This document shows, one piece after another, positions 25,626-39,411 of a stretch of 64,000 nt of DNA. Position 1 is the first letter of the stretch. The number at the start of each line of letters is the position of its first letter. Both the position numbers and the translations under genes were made by a program. Under the pieces are notes generated by a model. It saw nothing but the letters and a program-made list of their open reading frames with translations, made no database searches and had not been told where the DNA came from. The DNA is from a bacterium (GTDB lineage Bacteria > Bacillota > Bacilli > Lactobacillales > Streptococcaceae), in assembly GCA_905221455.1 (NCBI GenBank), contig CAJNDF010000001.1:62001-126000 (forward strand), in the 5' to 3' direction.

Positions 25626-28600
25626 TTATTCTACTGTTTCTTCCACAGTTTCAACGGCAGTATCCACAACTACTTCTGTTGTTTCTTCATTTCCTTCTTC
25701 CTCTACTGGAGGATTAAGGTATTCTTCTTCGTTGATAGCATGTGGTTCAAGGTTACGGTAACGGGCCATACCAGTACCTGCTGGGATGATCTTACCGATG
25801 ATAACATTTTCTTTAAGTCCAAGGAGATGGTCTTTCTTACCACGGATGGCTGCATCTGTAAGGACACGAGTTGTTTCCTGGAAGGAAGCCGCTGACAAGA
25901 AACTGTTTGTTTCAAGTGAGGCTTTGGTAATTCCCATAAGGACTGGGCGACCTGTTGCTGGAACTCCACCCGCGACAAGGACATCTTTGTTGGCATCTGT
26001 AAAGTCATTGATATCCATGAGGGTACCCATGAGGAGGTCTGTGTCACCTGGATCCATGACACGTACTTTACGAATCATTTGACGAACCATTACCTCGATG
26101 TGTTTGTCACCGATTTCTACCCCTTGGCTACGGTAAACTTTTTGTACTTCACCAAGAAGGTAAGTTTCAACTGACAAGACATCACGAACTGCAAGGAGAC
26201 GTTTTGGTTGGATAGAACCTTCTGTAAGAGCAGCACCACGCGCTACTTGGTCCCCAACTTCAACACGCATACGAGCGGTAAATGGAACGACATATTCACC
26301 TTCGCCAGTTTCGCCCTTAACAAAGACTTTCTTAGTACGAGTTGAGGCATCTTCTTCAATAGCTGTAACTTGTCCTTTAACCTCTGTGATAACCGCTTCC
26401 CCTTTAGGATTGCGGGCTTCAAAGATTTCTTGGACACGAGGAAGACCCTGAGTGATATCGGTATTTGAGGCAACCCCACCCGTGTGGAAGGTACGCATTG
26501 TAAGCTGTGTACCAGGTTCCCCGATAGATTGGGCAGCGATTGTACCAACTGCTTCACCAACTTCAACCGCATCACCAGTCGCCAAGTTGATACCATAACA
26601 GTGACGGCAGACACCATGACGAGTGTTACATGTAAATACGGAACGGATAGTTACTTCTTCCACACCAGCGTTGACAATTTCACGCGCCTTGTCTTCTGTA
26701 ATCAACTCATTTGGACCAATGATCACTGCACCAGTTTCTGGATGTTTAACAGTTTTCTTAGTGTAACGACCATTGAGACGCTCTTCGAGAGACTCAATCA
26801 TTTCTTTTCCTTCTGCGATAGAACGAATCAAGAGACCACGGTCTGTTCCACAGTCGTCCTCACGGATGATAACGTCTTGGGCAACGTCAACCAAACGACG
26901 AGTCAAGTAACCTGAGTCGGCTGTCTTAAGGGCCGTATCGGTCATACCCTTACGAGCACCGTGAGTTGAGAAGAACATTTCGAGTACTGACAAACCTTCA
27001 CGGAAGTTTGAAAGGATTGGCAATTCCATGATACGTCCGTTCGGAGCAGCCATCAGACCACGCATACCGGCAAGCTGTGAGAAGTTTGAGATGTTACCAC
27101 GGGCTCCAGAGTCCATCATCATAACGATTGGGTTCTTAGGATCTTGGTTGGCAATCAAGCGTTTCTCAAGTTTTTCACGGGCAGCACGCCATTCAGCTGT
27201 AACAGCATTGTAACGCTCATCGTCTGTGATCATACCACGACGGAATTGTTTTGTGATTTGTTCTACACGTTTGTGTGATTCTTCAATGATTTCAGCCTTG
27301 TCATCAACGACTGGGATATCGGCAATACCCACTGTCAATCCTGCAAGAGTTGAGTGGTGGTAACCGAGGTTCTTCATACGGTCAAGTAGGGCAGAAGTTT
27401 CTGTCGTACGGAAACGTTTGAAGATTTCAGCGATTATATTTCCAAGGTTTTTCTTCTTGAATGGAGGGTTGAGTTCAAGTTTGCTGATTGCTTCCTTGAT
27501 ATCTCCACCAAGTGGCAAGAAGTATTTAGCTGGAACGCCTTCTGTCAAGTTGGCATTGTTTGGTTCTTGCAAGTATGGTAGACCCTCTGGCATGATGTCG
27601 TTGAAGAGAATTTTACCAACTGTTGTAAGCAAGACCTTATGTTTTTGCTCTTCTGTCCATGGTTTGTTGAGGCTATCTGTTGCAATACCTACACGTGAGT
27701 GGAGGTGAACATAACCATTGCGATAAGCCATGACAGCTTCATCACGGTCTTTGAAGACCATTCCTTCACCTTCACGACCAGCTTCTTCCATGGTCAAGTA
27801 GTAGTTACCCAAAACCATATCCTGAGATGGAGTAACAACTGGTTTACCATCTTTCGGGTTCAAAATGTGCTCAGCAGCAAGCATGAGGATACGAGCTTCT
27901 GCTTGGGCTTCTTCTGAAAGTGGTACGTGGATGGCCATTTGGTCCCCGTCAAAGTCGGCATTGTAGGCTTCACAGACAAGTGGGTGCAAGCGAAGGGCCT
28001 TACCATCAATCAAGACTGGCTCGAAGGCTTGGATACCCAAACGGTGAAGGGTCGGTGCGCGGTTCAAAAGTACTGGGTGTTCTTTGATCACTTCTTCAAG
28101 AATATCCCAGATGCGTTCGTCTCCACGTTCCACCAAGCGTTTAGCTGCTTTAACGTTTTGCACGATATCACGCGCAACGATTTCACGCATCACAAATGGT
28201 TTAAAGAGCTCGATTGCCATTTCACGCGGCACACCACATTGGTACATCTTAAGCGTTGGACCAACGGCGATAACAGAACGTCCTGAGAAGTCAACACGTT
28301 TACCGAGCAAGTTTTGACGGAAGCGTCCTTGTTTACCTTTAAGCATGTGACTCAATGATTTCAATGGACGGCTACCTGGTCCTGTGATTGGACGACCACG
28401 ACGGCCATTGTCAATCAAAGCGTCAACCGCTTCTTGAAGCATACGCTTCTCATTTTGAACGATGATACCTGGTGCATTCAACTCAAGCAAACGAGCCAAA
28501 CGGTTGTTACGGTTAATAACACGGCGGTAAAGGTCGTTCAAGTCAGATGAGGCAAAACGGCCACCATCCAACTGCAACATTGGACGAAGATCTGGTGGAA

Positions 28601-29303
28601 TAACTGGAAGGATGTTGAGAATCATCCATTCAGGTTTGTTTCCAGACTTGTAAAAGGCATCCAAAACATCCAAACGACGGATGGCCTTAACACGTTTTTG
28701 TCCAGTAGCTGTTTTCAACTCTTCTTTGAGTTCAGCAATTTCTTTTTCAAGATCTACTTGTTTCAAAAGGTCTTGGATGGCTTCGGCACCCATCTTGGCA
28801 ACGAATGATCCATAACCATATTCACGCAGGCGCTCACGGTATTCGCGCTCTGTCATGATAGACTTGTGCTCAAGTGGTGTATCCTTTGGATCAATCACCA
28901 CATAAGCCGCAAAGTAGATAACTTCCTCGAGAGCACGAGGACTCATATCAAGGGTCAAGCCCATACGGCTTGGAATCCCCTTGAAGTACCAGATGTGAGA
29001 TACAGGAGCTTTCAACTCGATGTGCCCCATACGCTCACGACGAACTTTTGTACGTGTTACTTCAACCCCACAACGGTCACAAACAATCCCTCTGTAACGA
29101 ATACGTTTGTACTTACCACAAGCACATTCCCAGTCTTTCGTAGGTCCAAAGATAACTTCATCAAAGAGCCCTTCACGTTCTGGTTTCAAGGTACGGTAAT
29201 TGATTGTTTCAGGTTTTTTGACTTCTCCATAAGACCATGAACGGACTTTACTTGGAGAAGCTAGGGTGATTTGCATACTTTTAAAACGATTTACATCAAC
29301 CAC
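25626..29303 (-). CDS. rpoC: DNA-directed RNA polymerase beta' subunit
   Basis: A 1225-residue subunit. N-terminal zinc-binding [20 protein letters not shown] (residues ~60-79), the catalytic Mg site NADFDGDQM, and the second zinc cluster CRHCYG are all visible. The trigger loop region is [16 protein letters not shown]. Forms the catalytic centre with beta. It starts 32 bp after rpoB with a Shine-Dalgarno AGGGAAG, as one operon. Length and sequence are ordinary. Confidence 0.99.
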   Translation of the reverse strand: MVDVNRFKSMQITLASPSKVRSWSYGEVKKPETINYRTLKPEREGLFDEVIFGPTKDWECACGKYKRIRYRGIVCDRCGVEVTRTKVRRERMGHIELKAPVSHIWYFKGIPSRMGLTLDMSPRALEEVIYFAAYVVIDPKDTPLEHKSIMTEREYRERLREYGYGSFVAKMGAEAIQDLLKQVDLEKEIAELKEELKTATGQKRVKAIRRLDVLDAFYKSGNKPEWMILNILPVIPPDLRPMLQLDGGRFASSDLNDLYRRVINRNNRLARLLELNAPGIIVQNEKRMLQEAVDALIDNGRRGRPITGPGSRPLKSLSHMLKGKQGRFRQNLLGKRVDFSGRSVIAVGPTLKMYQCGVPREMAIELFKPFVMREIVARDIVQNVKAAKRLVERGDERIWDILEEVIKEHPVLLNRAPTLHRLGIQAFEPVLIDGKALRLHPLVCEAYNADFDGDQMAIHVPLSEEAQAEARILMLAAEHILNPKDGKPVVTPSQDMVLGNYYLTMEEAGREGEGMVFKDRDEAVMAYRNGYVHLHSRVGIATDSLNKPWTEEQKHKVLLTTVGKILFNDIMPEGLPYLQEPNNANLTEGVPAKYFLPLGGDIKEAISKLELNPPFKKKNLGNIIAEIFKRFRTTETSALLDRMKNLGYHHSTLAGLTVGIADIPVVDDKAEIIEESHKRVEQITKQFRRGMITDDERYNAVTAEWRAAREKLEKRLIANQDPKNPIVMMMDSGARGNISNFSQLAGMRGLMAAPNGRIMELPILSNFREGLSVLEMFFSTHGARKGMTDTALKTADSGYLTRRLVDVAQDVIIREDDCGTDRGLLIRSIAEGKEMIESLEERLNGRYTKKTVKHPETGAVIIGPNELITEDKAREIVNAGVEEVTIRSVFTCNTRHGVCRHCYGINLATGDAVEVGEAVGTIAAQSIGEPGTQLTMRTFHTGGVASNTDITQGLPRVQEIFEARNPKGEAVITEVKGQVTAIEEDASTRTKKVFVKGETGEGEYVVPFTARMRVEVGDQVARGAALTEGSIQPKRLLAVRDVLSVETYLLGEVQKVYRSQGVEIGDKHIEVMVRQMIRKVRVMDPGDTDLLMGTLMDINDFTDANKDVLVAGGVPATGRPVLMGITKASLETNSFLSAASFQETTRVLTDAAIRGKKDHLLGLKENVIIGKIIPAGTGMARYRNLEPHAINEEEYLNPPVEEEGNEETTEVVVDTAVETVEETVE

Positions 29304-29335
29304 TATTTCTTCCCTTTCTATTCTAAGTGAACTGC

Positions 29336-32986
<3,651 letters not shown>

Positions 32987-33101
32987 TCAGGCTTTTCTAA
33001 TCGTCATAAGGTTTTAAAAACCCCTATCACCGTGTCCTCTTGATGAATTTTCAGAATCTTTAAGTCTTTGTTACAAATACTCAAAATTCTGAAAAAAAGC
33101 A

Positions 33102-33177
33102 CAAAAAGAGCAGCTAAATCTGACTTTTTCAGAAGATTTAACTGCTGTGAGCCTTGTCTGGACAATATTTCAGACAA
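33102..33177 (-). promoter_or_regulatory. rpoB leader: hairpin plus intrinsic terminator (possible attenuator)
   Basis: Within the rpoB 5' leader, the first hairpin has a perfect 7-bp stem TTGTCTG/CAGACAA (33154-33177). It is followed by a terminator stem GCAGTTAAATCT/AGATTTAGCTGC (33110-33145) with a TCTTTTT run (33103-33109). No gene lies between the promoter and this hairpin, so the terminator must act on rpoB transcription itself. Confidence 0.65.
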
Positions 33178-33201
33178 AACCTACGACAAATGATTACTCA
33201 T

Positions 33202-33230
33202 ATTATACCCTATTTAGCTAGATTTTTCAA
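33202..33230 (-). promoter_or_regulatory. rpoBC promoter
   Basis: Minus-strand -35 TTGAAA (33225-33230), 17-nt spacer, -10 TATAAT (33202-33207). The predicted start is near 33195, giving a leader of about 210 nt before rpoB. Confidence 0.75.
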
Positions 33231-33371
33231 GGGATTCTGTGGATTTTTGGTAAATTTTTTTCCTATAAAAATTGAATTCAACTATTGCTTTACGAACTTC
33301 ATTTTCAGACTAATTACCCAAAAAGAATATAGTAAATTACGGTTATCCTATTTTATCTTAGCCCATTTTTC

Positions 33372-33400
33372 TTGACTTTACTTGGTTTTTCTTTTAATAT
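33372..33400 (+). promoter_or_regulatory. Promoter of the Mga-like gene
   Basis: -35 TTGACT (33372-33377), 17-nt spacer, -10 TAATAT (33395-33400), ahead of the strong Shine-Dalgarno AAGGAGG. A second TATA-rich stretch follows directly, so the exact -10 is uncertain. Confidence 0.5.
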
Positions 33401-33429
33401 ATATGTATAAATATATAAGGAGGTTTATT

Positions 33430-34914
33430 ATGGATATATTGCTGTCTAAAAAAGAACAAGACTTGCTATTCTTGCTGGAAGAATTGACCAAGCACCATGA
33501 TTGGATAGAACTTCCTGTTTTGGCAGAAAAACTGAAATTACCAGTAAGAGAATTGCAAGAACACCTTTCTTTGCTCGAGCAATTATTCCCAAACCTCGTG
33601 ATTCGATCAACAAAAGAAGGTATTCAGTTGCGGTTTGAAGATAGAAACTCTTTAGACCCTAAAATTGCTATCTTTGAACAATCCCCAACTTATTCTTTTT
33701 TGAACCAACTTTTTTTCAAGGGGGGAGAATCACTTGAAAAAATATGTCAGGCACTTTCAACTAATCCAGAGCAGATTGAGGAAATCATCCATCGTCTAAA
33801 TATCCTCCTTCCCCAACACTATGGCGTCAGCATCCAACCTTCCCTTTTGAACATGATGGGGACAGAAGAAGATATTCGCGCCTTTTATCTGGACTACTTT
33901 AGCCAAAGTTACAGCTTTCTTGATTGGCCCTTCTCTTCTATTTCCGAAGAAGCACTCACTCAGCTGATTCAGCTATTTTTAAAGGCCCAACAAATTTCAC
34001 TCAACCTCAGCAGTCTACGGCAAATTAAATATACCCTAGCTATCAATCTGGAGCGTTTTAAGAGGAAACACTTTATTGAAAATCCTACTCCCCTTTTAAC
34101 CAGCCACTACAGCTCCCTCATGCAAATTCCGCAGTTTGAACAAGATATCAAAAAGCTGGCTAAAAAACTCCATTTTGAACCTACAAAGGAAACACTGGAA
34201 CAGCTATTTTCAACCCCAGTAAAGTCTCCTCGAATCACAAACAAGCCTAACAATGGAGCCTTAGGAGACATTCATCAGATTCAAAAATCCTACCGTTTAT
34301 TGAGTCAAATCTTAGAAGAGTTAGCTAAAGAATTTCACCTACAGATTGAAAATCGCGAAGAATTGATTTGGCTTCTCCACTACACTGCCCAATCTGATTT
34401 TCTCCACCCACTTAGCAACAAATCTCTTGAAAAGCAAAAGTCTCTGCTTTTAACCAATTACCAAAAAGAATTTCCTAAACTATTGGACGCAAGTCAAAGG
34501 AAATTTCAGACTTATCTAGCTGAAATTGGTCTAGAGAGTCACCCGAGTAAGCTACAAGAGCTAGTTTATGCCTTTTCTATCCAAGGACAACGGATTTTAG
34601 TCCAATTACTTCAAAAACTCCCAAAAATACGTGTTTTGATCATTAGCCATCTTGATATCCATCATGCACAAAACCTTATCGATACCCTAACTCACTACGG
34701 TAATAATCTCTATCTATTTGATTCTTGGGAAGGATCTACTATTTCTTTCTCAAGTCTCAATCAAATCCCTCACGATATTGTGATCACCACCTTTCCTGTT
34801 TCTAACTGTCCGAAGCCCATTATTTGTAGTCGGAATCTTTCTACTGCAGAACTATTTCACCACCTCCACCTGATGGCTTCACAAATTCATAAAGAAAGAC
34901 TGGCTGAATCGTAA
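33430..34914 (+). CDS. Mga-like helix-turn-helix transcriptional regulator
   Basis: A 494-residue protein of the Mga/RofA-type layout. Two N-terminal winged-helix regions (LLFLLEELTKHHDWIELPVLA with LKLPVRELQEHLSLLEQLFP, residues ~8-60, and KICQALSTNPEQIEEIIHRL, ~100-120) are followed by a long helical PRD-like region. The end is an EIIB-like alpha/beta domain (KIRVLIISHLDIHHAQNLID). The start at 33430 is chosen for AAGGAGG. It lies just before the pullulanase gene on the same strand and may regulate it. No phosphorylation sites are assigned. Confidence 0.78.
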   Translation: MDILLSKKEQDLLFLLEELTKHHDWIELPVLAEKLKLPVRELQEHLSLLEQLFPNLVIRSTKEGIQLRFEDRNSLDPKIAIFEQSPTYSFLNQLFFKGGESLEKICQALSTNPEQIEEIIHRLNILLPQHYGVSIQPSLLNMMGTEEDIRAFYLDYFSQSYSFLDWPFSSISEEALTQLIQLFLKAQQISLNLSSLRQIKYTLAINLERFKRKHFIENPTPLLTSHYSSLMQIPQFEQDIKKLAKKLHFEPTKETLEQLFSTPVKSPRITNKPNNGALGDIHQIQKSYRLLSQILEELAKEFHLQIENREELIWLLHYTAQSDFLHPLSNKSLEKQKSLLLTNYQKEFPKLLDASQRKFQTYLAEIGLESHPSKLQELVYAFSIQGQRILVQLLQKLPKIRVLIISHLDIHHAQNLIDTLTHYGNNLYLFDSWEGSTISFSSLNQIPHDIVITTFPVSNCPKPIICSRNLSTAELFHHLHLMASQIHKERLAES

Positions 34915-34950
34915 CAAAATTTGTTGCGATTTTTCTTTTAGTTTAATTTT

Positions 34951-34989
34951 AGGAAAACGCTTGCATCTTATTTTACTAAGTGCTATACT
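34951..34989 (+). promoter_or_regulatory. Pullulanase promoter with CcpA cre site
   Basis: -35 TTGCAT (34961-34966), 17-nt spacer, -10 TATACT (34984-34989). AGGAAAACGCTTGCAT (34951-34966) matches the cre consensus WTGNAANCGNWNNCAW at 15 of 16 positions and overlaps the -35. Catabolite repression of an alpha-glucan enzyme by CcpA is expected. Confidence 0.7.
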
Positions 34990-35020
34990 GATAAAGAAAT
35001 TCATTTATAGGAGAATGATT

Positions 35021-38000
35021 ATGAAAAGAACAACTTCTCAAACTGAGAAAAAAATGGTCTACAGCATCCGTTCCCTCAAGAATGGAACTGGCTCTGTCCT
35101 TATCGGCGCAAGCCTTGTCCTACTTGCTATGGCTACACCAACTATCTCAGCCAACGAAAATACACCAACCACTAATGCAAGTAATAGTGAAACTACTACT
35201 GCCCTTGCCCAACCTCTTACTGATACAACAGCCAGCACTGGTAAGCAAGAAAGTGATCTTTCTGCACCTAAAAATGCAAACGCTTCCCTAGAGAAAAAAG
35301 AAGAAAAACCTGCAACAGATCCAACAACTCCTGTTTCAAACCCAGCCGATTCAGCACCACAAACTGGACAAAATCGTTCAAGTGAGGCAACGACTTCTAC
35401 TAGTCCAGTAACGACTGAAACTAAGGCAGAAGAGCCCATCGAAGACAACTACTTCCGTATCCACATCAAAAAACTTCCTGAAGAAAACAAGGATGCTCAA
35501 GGACTATGGACTTGGGACGATGTTGAAAAACCTTCTGAAAACTGGCCAAACGGAGCCTTGTCCTTTAAGGATTCCAAAAAAGATGACTATGGCTACTACC
35601 TAGATGTCAAATTAAAGGGAGAACAAGCCAAGAAAATTAGCTTCCTCATCAATAATACAGCTGGAAAAAATCTAACTGGTGATAAATCGGCCGAAAAACT
35701 AGCTCCAAAGATGAATGAGGCTTGGTTAGACCAAGATTACAAGGTTTTCTCTTACGAGCCACAACCTGCAGGAACTATCCGTGTCAACTACTACCGCACA
35801 GATGGCAACTATGACAAGAAATCTCTCTGGTACTGGGGAGATGTGAAGGAGCCAAGTAGTGGTGAATGGCCTAACGGAACAGACTTTACAGCTGCAGGCA
35901 AATATGGTCGCTATATCGATATTCCACTCAAAGACGCAGCTAAAGACCTTGGATTTTTATTACTAGACAGAAACAAACAAGGAGACGATGTGAAAATCCG
36001 TAAAGAAGATTATAAATTTACAGATTTGAAAAATCATAGCCAAATTTTCCTAAAAGACGATGACGAATCGATTTACACAAATCCATACTATGTCCACGAT
36101 ATCCGCATGACAGGGGCTCAGCACGTAGGAACTTCTAGCATTGAAAGTAGTTTTTCAACACTGGTCGGTGCCAAAAAAGAAGACATTCTCAAGCACTCCA
36201 ACATCACTAATCACCTAGGAAACAAGGTAACTATTACCGATGTTGCAATCGATGAAGCTGGTAAGAAAGTGACCTACAGCGGAGATTTCTCTGACACAAA
36301 ACATCCATATACCGTTAGCTACAATTCCGACCAATTCACTACCAAAACAAGCTGGCGCCTTAAAGACGAGACTTACAGTTATGATGGCAAACTGGGAGCT
36401 GACCTCAAAGAAGAAGGAAAACAAGTTGATTTAACCCTTTGGTCACCAAGTGCTGATAAGGTTTCTGTTGTTGTCTACGACAAAAATGACCCTAACAAAG
36501 TAGTTGGAACTGTCGCTCTTGAAAAAGGGGAAAGAGGAACTTGGAAACAAACTCTAGATAGCACAAACAAACTAGGAATCACAGATTTCACTGGCTACTA
36601 TTATCAATACCAAATCGAGCGTCAGGGTAAAACTATTCTTGCACTCGATCCTTACGCTAAATCTCTCGCTGCTTGGAATAGTGACGATGCTAAGATCGAC
36701 GATGCCCATAAAGTGGCTAAAGCTGCCTTTGTAAATCCAGCCAAACTAGGACCTCAAGACTTGACTTATGGTAAAATTCATAACTTCAAGACTCGTGAAG
36801 ACGCCGTTATCTATGAAGCTCATGTGCGTGACTTCACTTCAGATCCAGCCATTGCAAAAGACTTGACCAAACCATTTGGTACTTTTGAAGCCTTTATCGA
36901 AAAACTAGACTACCTCAAAGACTTGGGTGTAACCCACATCCAGCTCCTTCCAGTCTTGTCTTACTACTTTGTCAATGAATTGAAAAATCATGAACGCTTA
37001 TCTGACTATGCTTCAAGCAACAGCAACTACAACTGGGGATATGACCCTCAAAACTACTTCTCATTGACTGGTATGTACTCAAGCGATCCTAAGAATCCAG
37101 AAAAACGAATCGCAGAATTTAAAAACCTCATCAACGAAATCCACAAACGTGGCATGGGAGCTATCCTAGATGTCGTTTATAACCACACAGCCAAAGTCGA
37201 TATCTTTGAAAACCTAGAGCCAAACTACTACCACTTTATGGATGCTGATGGAACACCTCGAACTAGCTTTGGTGGTGGACGCTTGGGGACAACCCACCAT
37301 ATGACCAAACGTCTCCTAGTTGACTCTATCAAATATCTGGTTGATACTTACAAAGTGGATGGATTCCGCTTCGATATGATGGGAGACCATGATGCCGCTT
37401 CTATCGAAGAAGCTTACAAGGCTGCACGCGCCCTCAATCCAAACCTCATCATGCTGGGTGAAGGTTGGAGAACCTATGCTGGTGATGAAAATATGCCTAC
37501 TAGAGCTGCTGACCAAGATTGGATGAAACATACCGATACTGTCGCAGTCTTCTCAGACGACATCCGTAACAACCTTAAATCAGGATATCCAAATGAAGGT
37601 CAACCTGCTTTTATCACAGGTGGCAAGCGTGATATCAACACTATCTTTAAAAATCTGATTGCTCAACCAACCAACTTTGAAGCAGACAGCCCTGGAGATG
37701 TCATCCAATACATCGCAGCCCATGATAACTTGACCCTCTTTGACATCATTGCCCAGTCTATTAAAAAAGACCCAAGCAAGGCTGAAAACTATGCTGAAAT
37801 CCATCGTCGTTTGCGACTTGGAAACCTCATGGTCTTGACAGCTCAAGGAACTCCATTTATCCACTCTGGTCAGGAATACGGACGTACCAAACAATTCCGT
37901 GACCCAGCCTACAAGACTCCCGTAGCAGAGGATAAGGTCCCAAACAAATCTCACTTGTTGCGTGATAAGGACGGCAATCCATTCGAGTATCCTTACTTCA

Positions 38001-39166
38001 TCCATGATTCTTACGATTCTAGCGATGCTATCAATAAGTTTGACTGGACTAAGGCTACAGATGGTAAAGCTTATCCTGAAAATGTCAAGAGCCGTGACTA
38101 TATGAAAGGGTTGATTGCCCTTCGTCAATCTACAAATGCCTTCCGACTTAAGAGTCTTCAAGATATCAAAGACCGTGTCCACCTCATCACTGTCCCAGGT
38201 CAAAATGGTGTGGAAAAAGAAGATGTAGTGATTGGCTACCAAATCACTGCTCCAAATGGAGATATCTATGCAGTCTTTGTCAATGCGGACGAAAAAGCTC
38301 GTGAATTTAACTTGGGAACTGCCTTTGCCCACCTCAGAAATGCTGAAGTTTTAGCAGATGAAAACCAAGCAGGACCAGTAGGAATTGCCAACCCGAAAGG
38401 ACTTGAATGGACTGAAAAAGGCTTGAAATTAAATGCCCTTACAGCCACTGTTCTTCGAGTCTCTCAAAGCCGTCCAGCTATGGAAGATAAACCAGAATTT
38501 GATCTTTCTAGCTTAACACAAGAACAAGGTCAAAATAATGGCCAAGGTAATATTCCAAACCGAGTCGTCAAACCGGAACATCAAAATCCAGCTCTACAGG
38601 TTAAACCTGATTCTACTAAACCAGATACCAAAGTAGCGGATACCGATCATAAACCTATCCAAGCTACAACTGATTCACAAGCTGAACAATCACATAAGGA
38701 CAATAATACTCAATCACTTCCATCTACGTCTACACAAACTATTGTCGCTTCCTATACTCCAGCTTATACAAATAAAAAACCAGAAACTCCAAATCAGGCA
38801 ACTAAAACTAGTTGGAAACAAGAAAATGGCATCTGGTATTTCTATAAAGCAGACGGTTCTCTAGCTACTGGTTGGGTCAAAGATGGAGATACTTGGTATT
38901 ATCTAAAAGATGATGGCTCTATGGTAACTGGTTGGGTCAAAGATGGCAATGTTTGGTACTTCCTAAATAGTAACGGCTCTATGTCAACTGGTTGGGTCAA
39001 AGATGGAGATACTTGGTACTATCTAGATCCATCAGGAGCTATGAAAGAAAATCAATGGTTTGAAGTTTCTGGCAAATGGTACTATGTTGATTCATCAGGT
39101 AAACTTGCCGTTAATACAAGAGTTGAAGGCTATTTGGTCAATGAAAACGGTGAATGGGTTAGCTAA
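35021..39166 (+). CDS. spuA: Surface alkaline amylopullulanase (SpuA-like) with choline-binding C-terminus
   Basis: A 1381-residue secreted GH13 enzyme that debranches glycogen and pullulan. Order of parts: YSIRK-type signal peptide (YSIRSLKNGTGSVLIGASLV, residues ~12-45), Ser/Thr-rich linker, two CBM41 glycan-binding modules (~141-245 and ~250-360), CBM48-like domain (~465-560), and the catalytic domain. The catalytic domain has YNWGYDP (~669), nucleophile D785 in GFRFDMM, acid E814 in LGEGW and D902 in AAHDN. From ~1263 there are GW-type choline-binding repeats (TGWVKDGDTWYYL), where the pneumococcal protein has an LPXTG anchor. The start is ATG 35021 behind AGGAGA. Confidence 0.93.
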   Translation: MKRTTSQTEKKMVYSIRSLKNGTGSVLIGASLVLLAMATPTISANENTPTTNASNSETTTALAQPLTDTTASTGKQESDLSAPKNANASLEKKEEKPATDPTTPVSNPADSAPQTGQNRSSEATTSTSPVTTETKAEEPIEDNYFRIHIKKLPEENKDAQGLWTWDDVEKPSENWPNGALSFKDSKKDDYGYYLDVKLKGEQAKKISFLINNTAGKNLTGDKSAEKLAPKMNEAWLDQDYKVFSYEPQPAGTIRVNYYRTDGNYDKKSLWYWGDVKEPSSGEWPNGTDFTAAGKYGRYIDIPLKDAAKDLGFLLLDRNKQGDDVKIRKEDYKFTDLKNHSQIFLKDDDESIYTNPYYVHDIRMTGAQHVGTSSIESSFSTLVGAKKEDILKHSNITNHLGNKVTITDVAIDEAGKKVTYSGDFSDTKHPYTVSYNSDQFTTKTSWRLKDETYSYDGKLGADLKEEGKQVDLTLWSPSADKVSVVVYDKNDPNKVVGTVALEKGERGTWKQTLDSTNKLGITDFTGYYYQYQIERQGKTILALDPYAKSLAAWNSDDAKIDDAHKVAKAAFVNPAKLGPQDLTYGKIHNFKTREDAVIYEAHVRDFTSDPAIAKDLTKPFGTFEAFIEKLDYLKDLGVTHIQLLPVLSYYFVNELKNHERLSDYASSNSNYNWGYDPQNYFSLTGMYSSDPKNPEKRIAEFKNLINEIHKRGMGAILDVVYNHTAKVDIFENLEPNYYHFMDADGTPRTSFGGGRLGTTHHMTKRLLVDSIKYLVDTYKVDGFRFDMMGDHDAASIEEAYKAARALNPNLIMLGEGWRTYAGDENMPTRAADQDWMKHTDTVAVFSDDIRNNLKSGYPNEGQPAFITGGKRDINTIFKNLIAQPTNFEADSPGDVIQYIAAHDNLTLFDIIAQSIKKDPSKAENYAEIHRRLRLGNLMVLTAQGTPFIHSGQEYGRTKQFRDPAYKTPVAEDKVPNKSHLLRDKDGNPFEYPYFIHDSYDSSDAINKFDWTKATDGKAYPENVKSRDYMKGLIALRQSTNAFRLKSLQDIKDRVHLITVPGQNGVEKEDVVIGYQITAPNGDIYAVFVNADEKAREFNLGTAFAHLRNAEVLADENQAGPVGIANPKGLEWTEKGLKLNALTATVLRVSQSRPAMEDKPEFDLSSLTQEQGQNNGQGNIPNRVVKPEHQNPALQVKPDSTKPDTKVADTDHKPIQATTDSQAEQSHKDNNTQSLPSTSTQTIVASYTPAYTNKKPETPNQATKTSWKQENGIWYFYKADGSLATGWVKDGDTWYYLKDDGSMVTGWVKDGNVWYFLNSNGSMSTGWVKDGDTWYYLDPSGAMKENQWFEVSGKWYYVDSSGKLAVNTRVEGYLVNENGEWVS

Positions 39167-39202
39167 AATTGCTACTATATAATCGTTGCATAGCTAGATA
39201 TA

Positions 39203-39328
39203 ACTAATCCAAATACAGGAACAAAAAATGATCACAAACCCCTGTTTGCAGGAATTGGCATCCTTGTCCTTCTAGATCTCGGATTTTTACTGAAAAACAA
39301 AAAAAGAACTAAACTAGCCCTCCTATAG
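39203..39328 (+). pseudogene. Remnant of an LPXTG sortase sorting signal
   Basis: In the same frame as the pullulanase, after its stop and one more in-frame TAG, the sequence reads TNPNTGTKNDHKPLFAGIGI then LVLLDLGFLLKNKKRTKLALL. That is a pentapeptide-like NPNTG (from LPNTG), a hydrophobic span and a basic tail, the three parts of a cell-wall sorting signal. It is separated from the coding region by stop codons at 39164 and 39191, so it is not translated as part of SpuA. Confidence 0.85.
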
Positions 39329-39331
39329 AAC

Positions 39332-39366
39332 AATCCCCCAAACCTTAACGCTCGGGGGATTGATTT
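39332..39366 (+). terminator. Terminator after the pullulanase region
   Basis: CAATCCCCC-N12-GGGGGATTG followed by ATTTTTG. Placed after the sorting-signal remnant, where the original gene would have ended. Confidence 0.85.
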
Positions 39367-39411
39367 TTGTACAATATTTATTGTCCTAATCAACTCGATT
39401 AGGATTTTTTA

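Noticed and set aside
34961..35020. Longer pullulanase start (MHLILLSAILIKKFIYRRMI)
   Set aside because: It would begin at the -35 region of the mapped-like promoter. ATG 35021 has a Shine-Dalgarno and gives a normal YSIRK signal peptide.
38860..39060. CRISPR-like repeats
   Set aside because: The recurring ACTGGTTGGGTCAAAGATGG units are in-frame choline-binding repeats of the pullulanase, not spacers and repeats.
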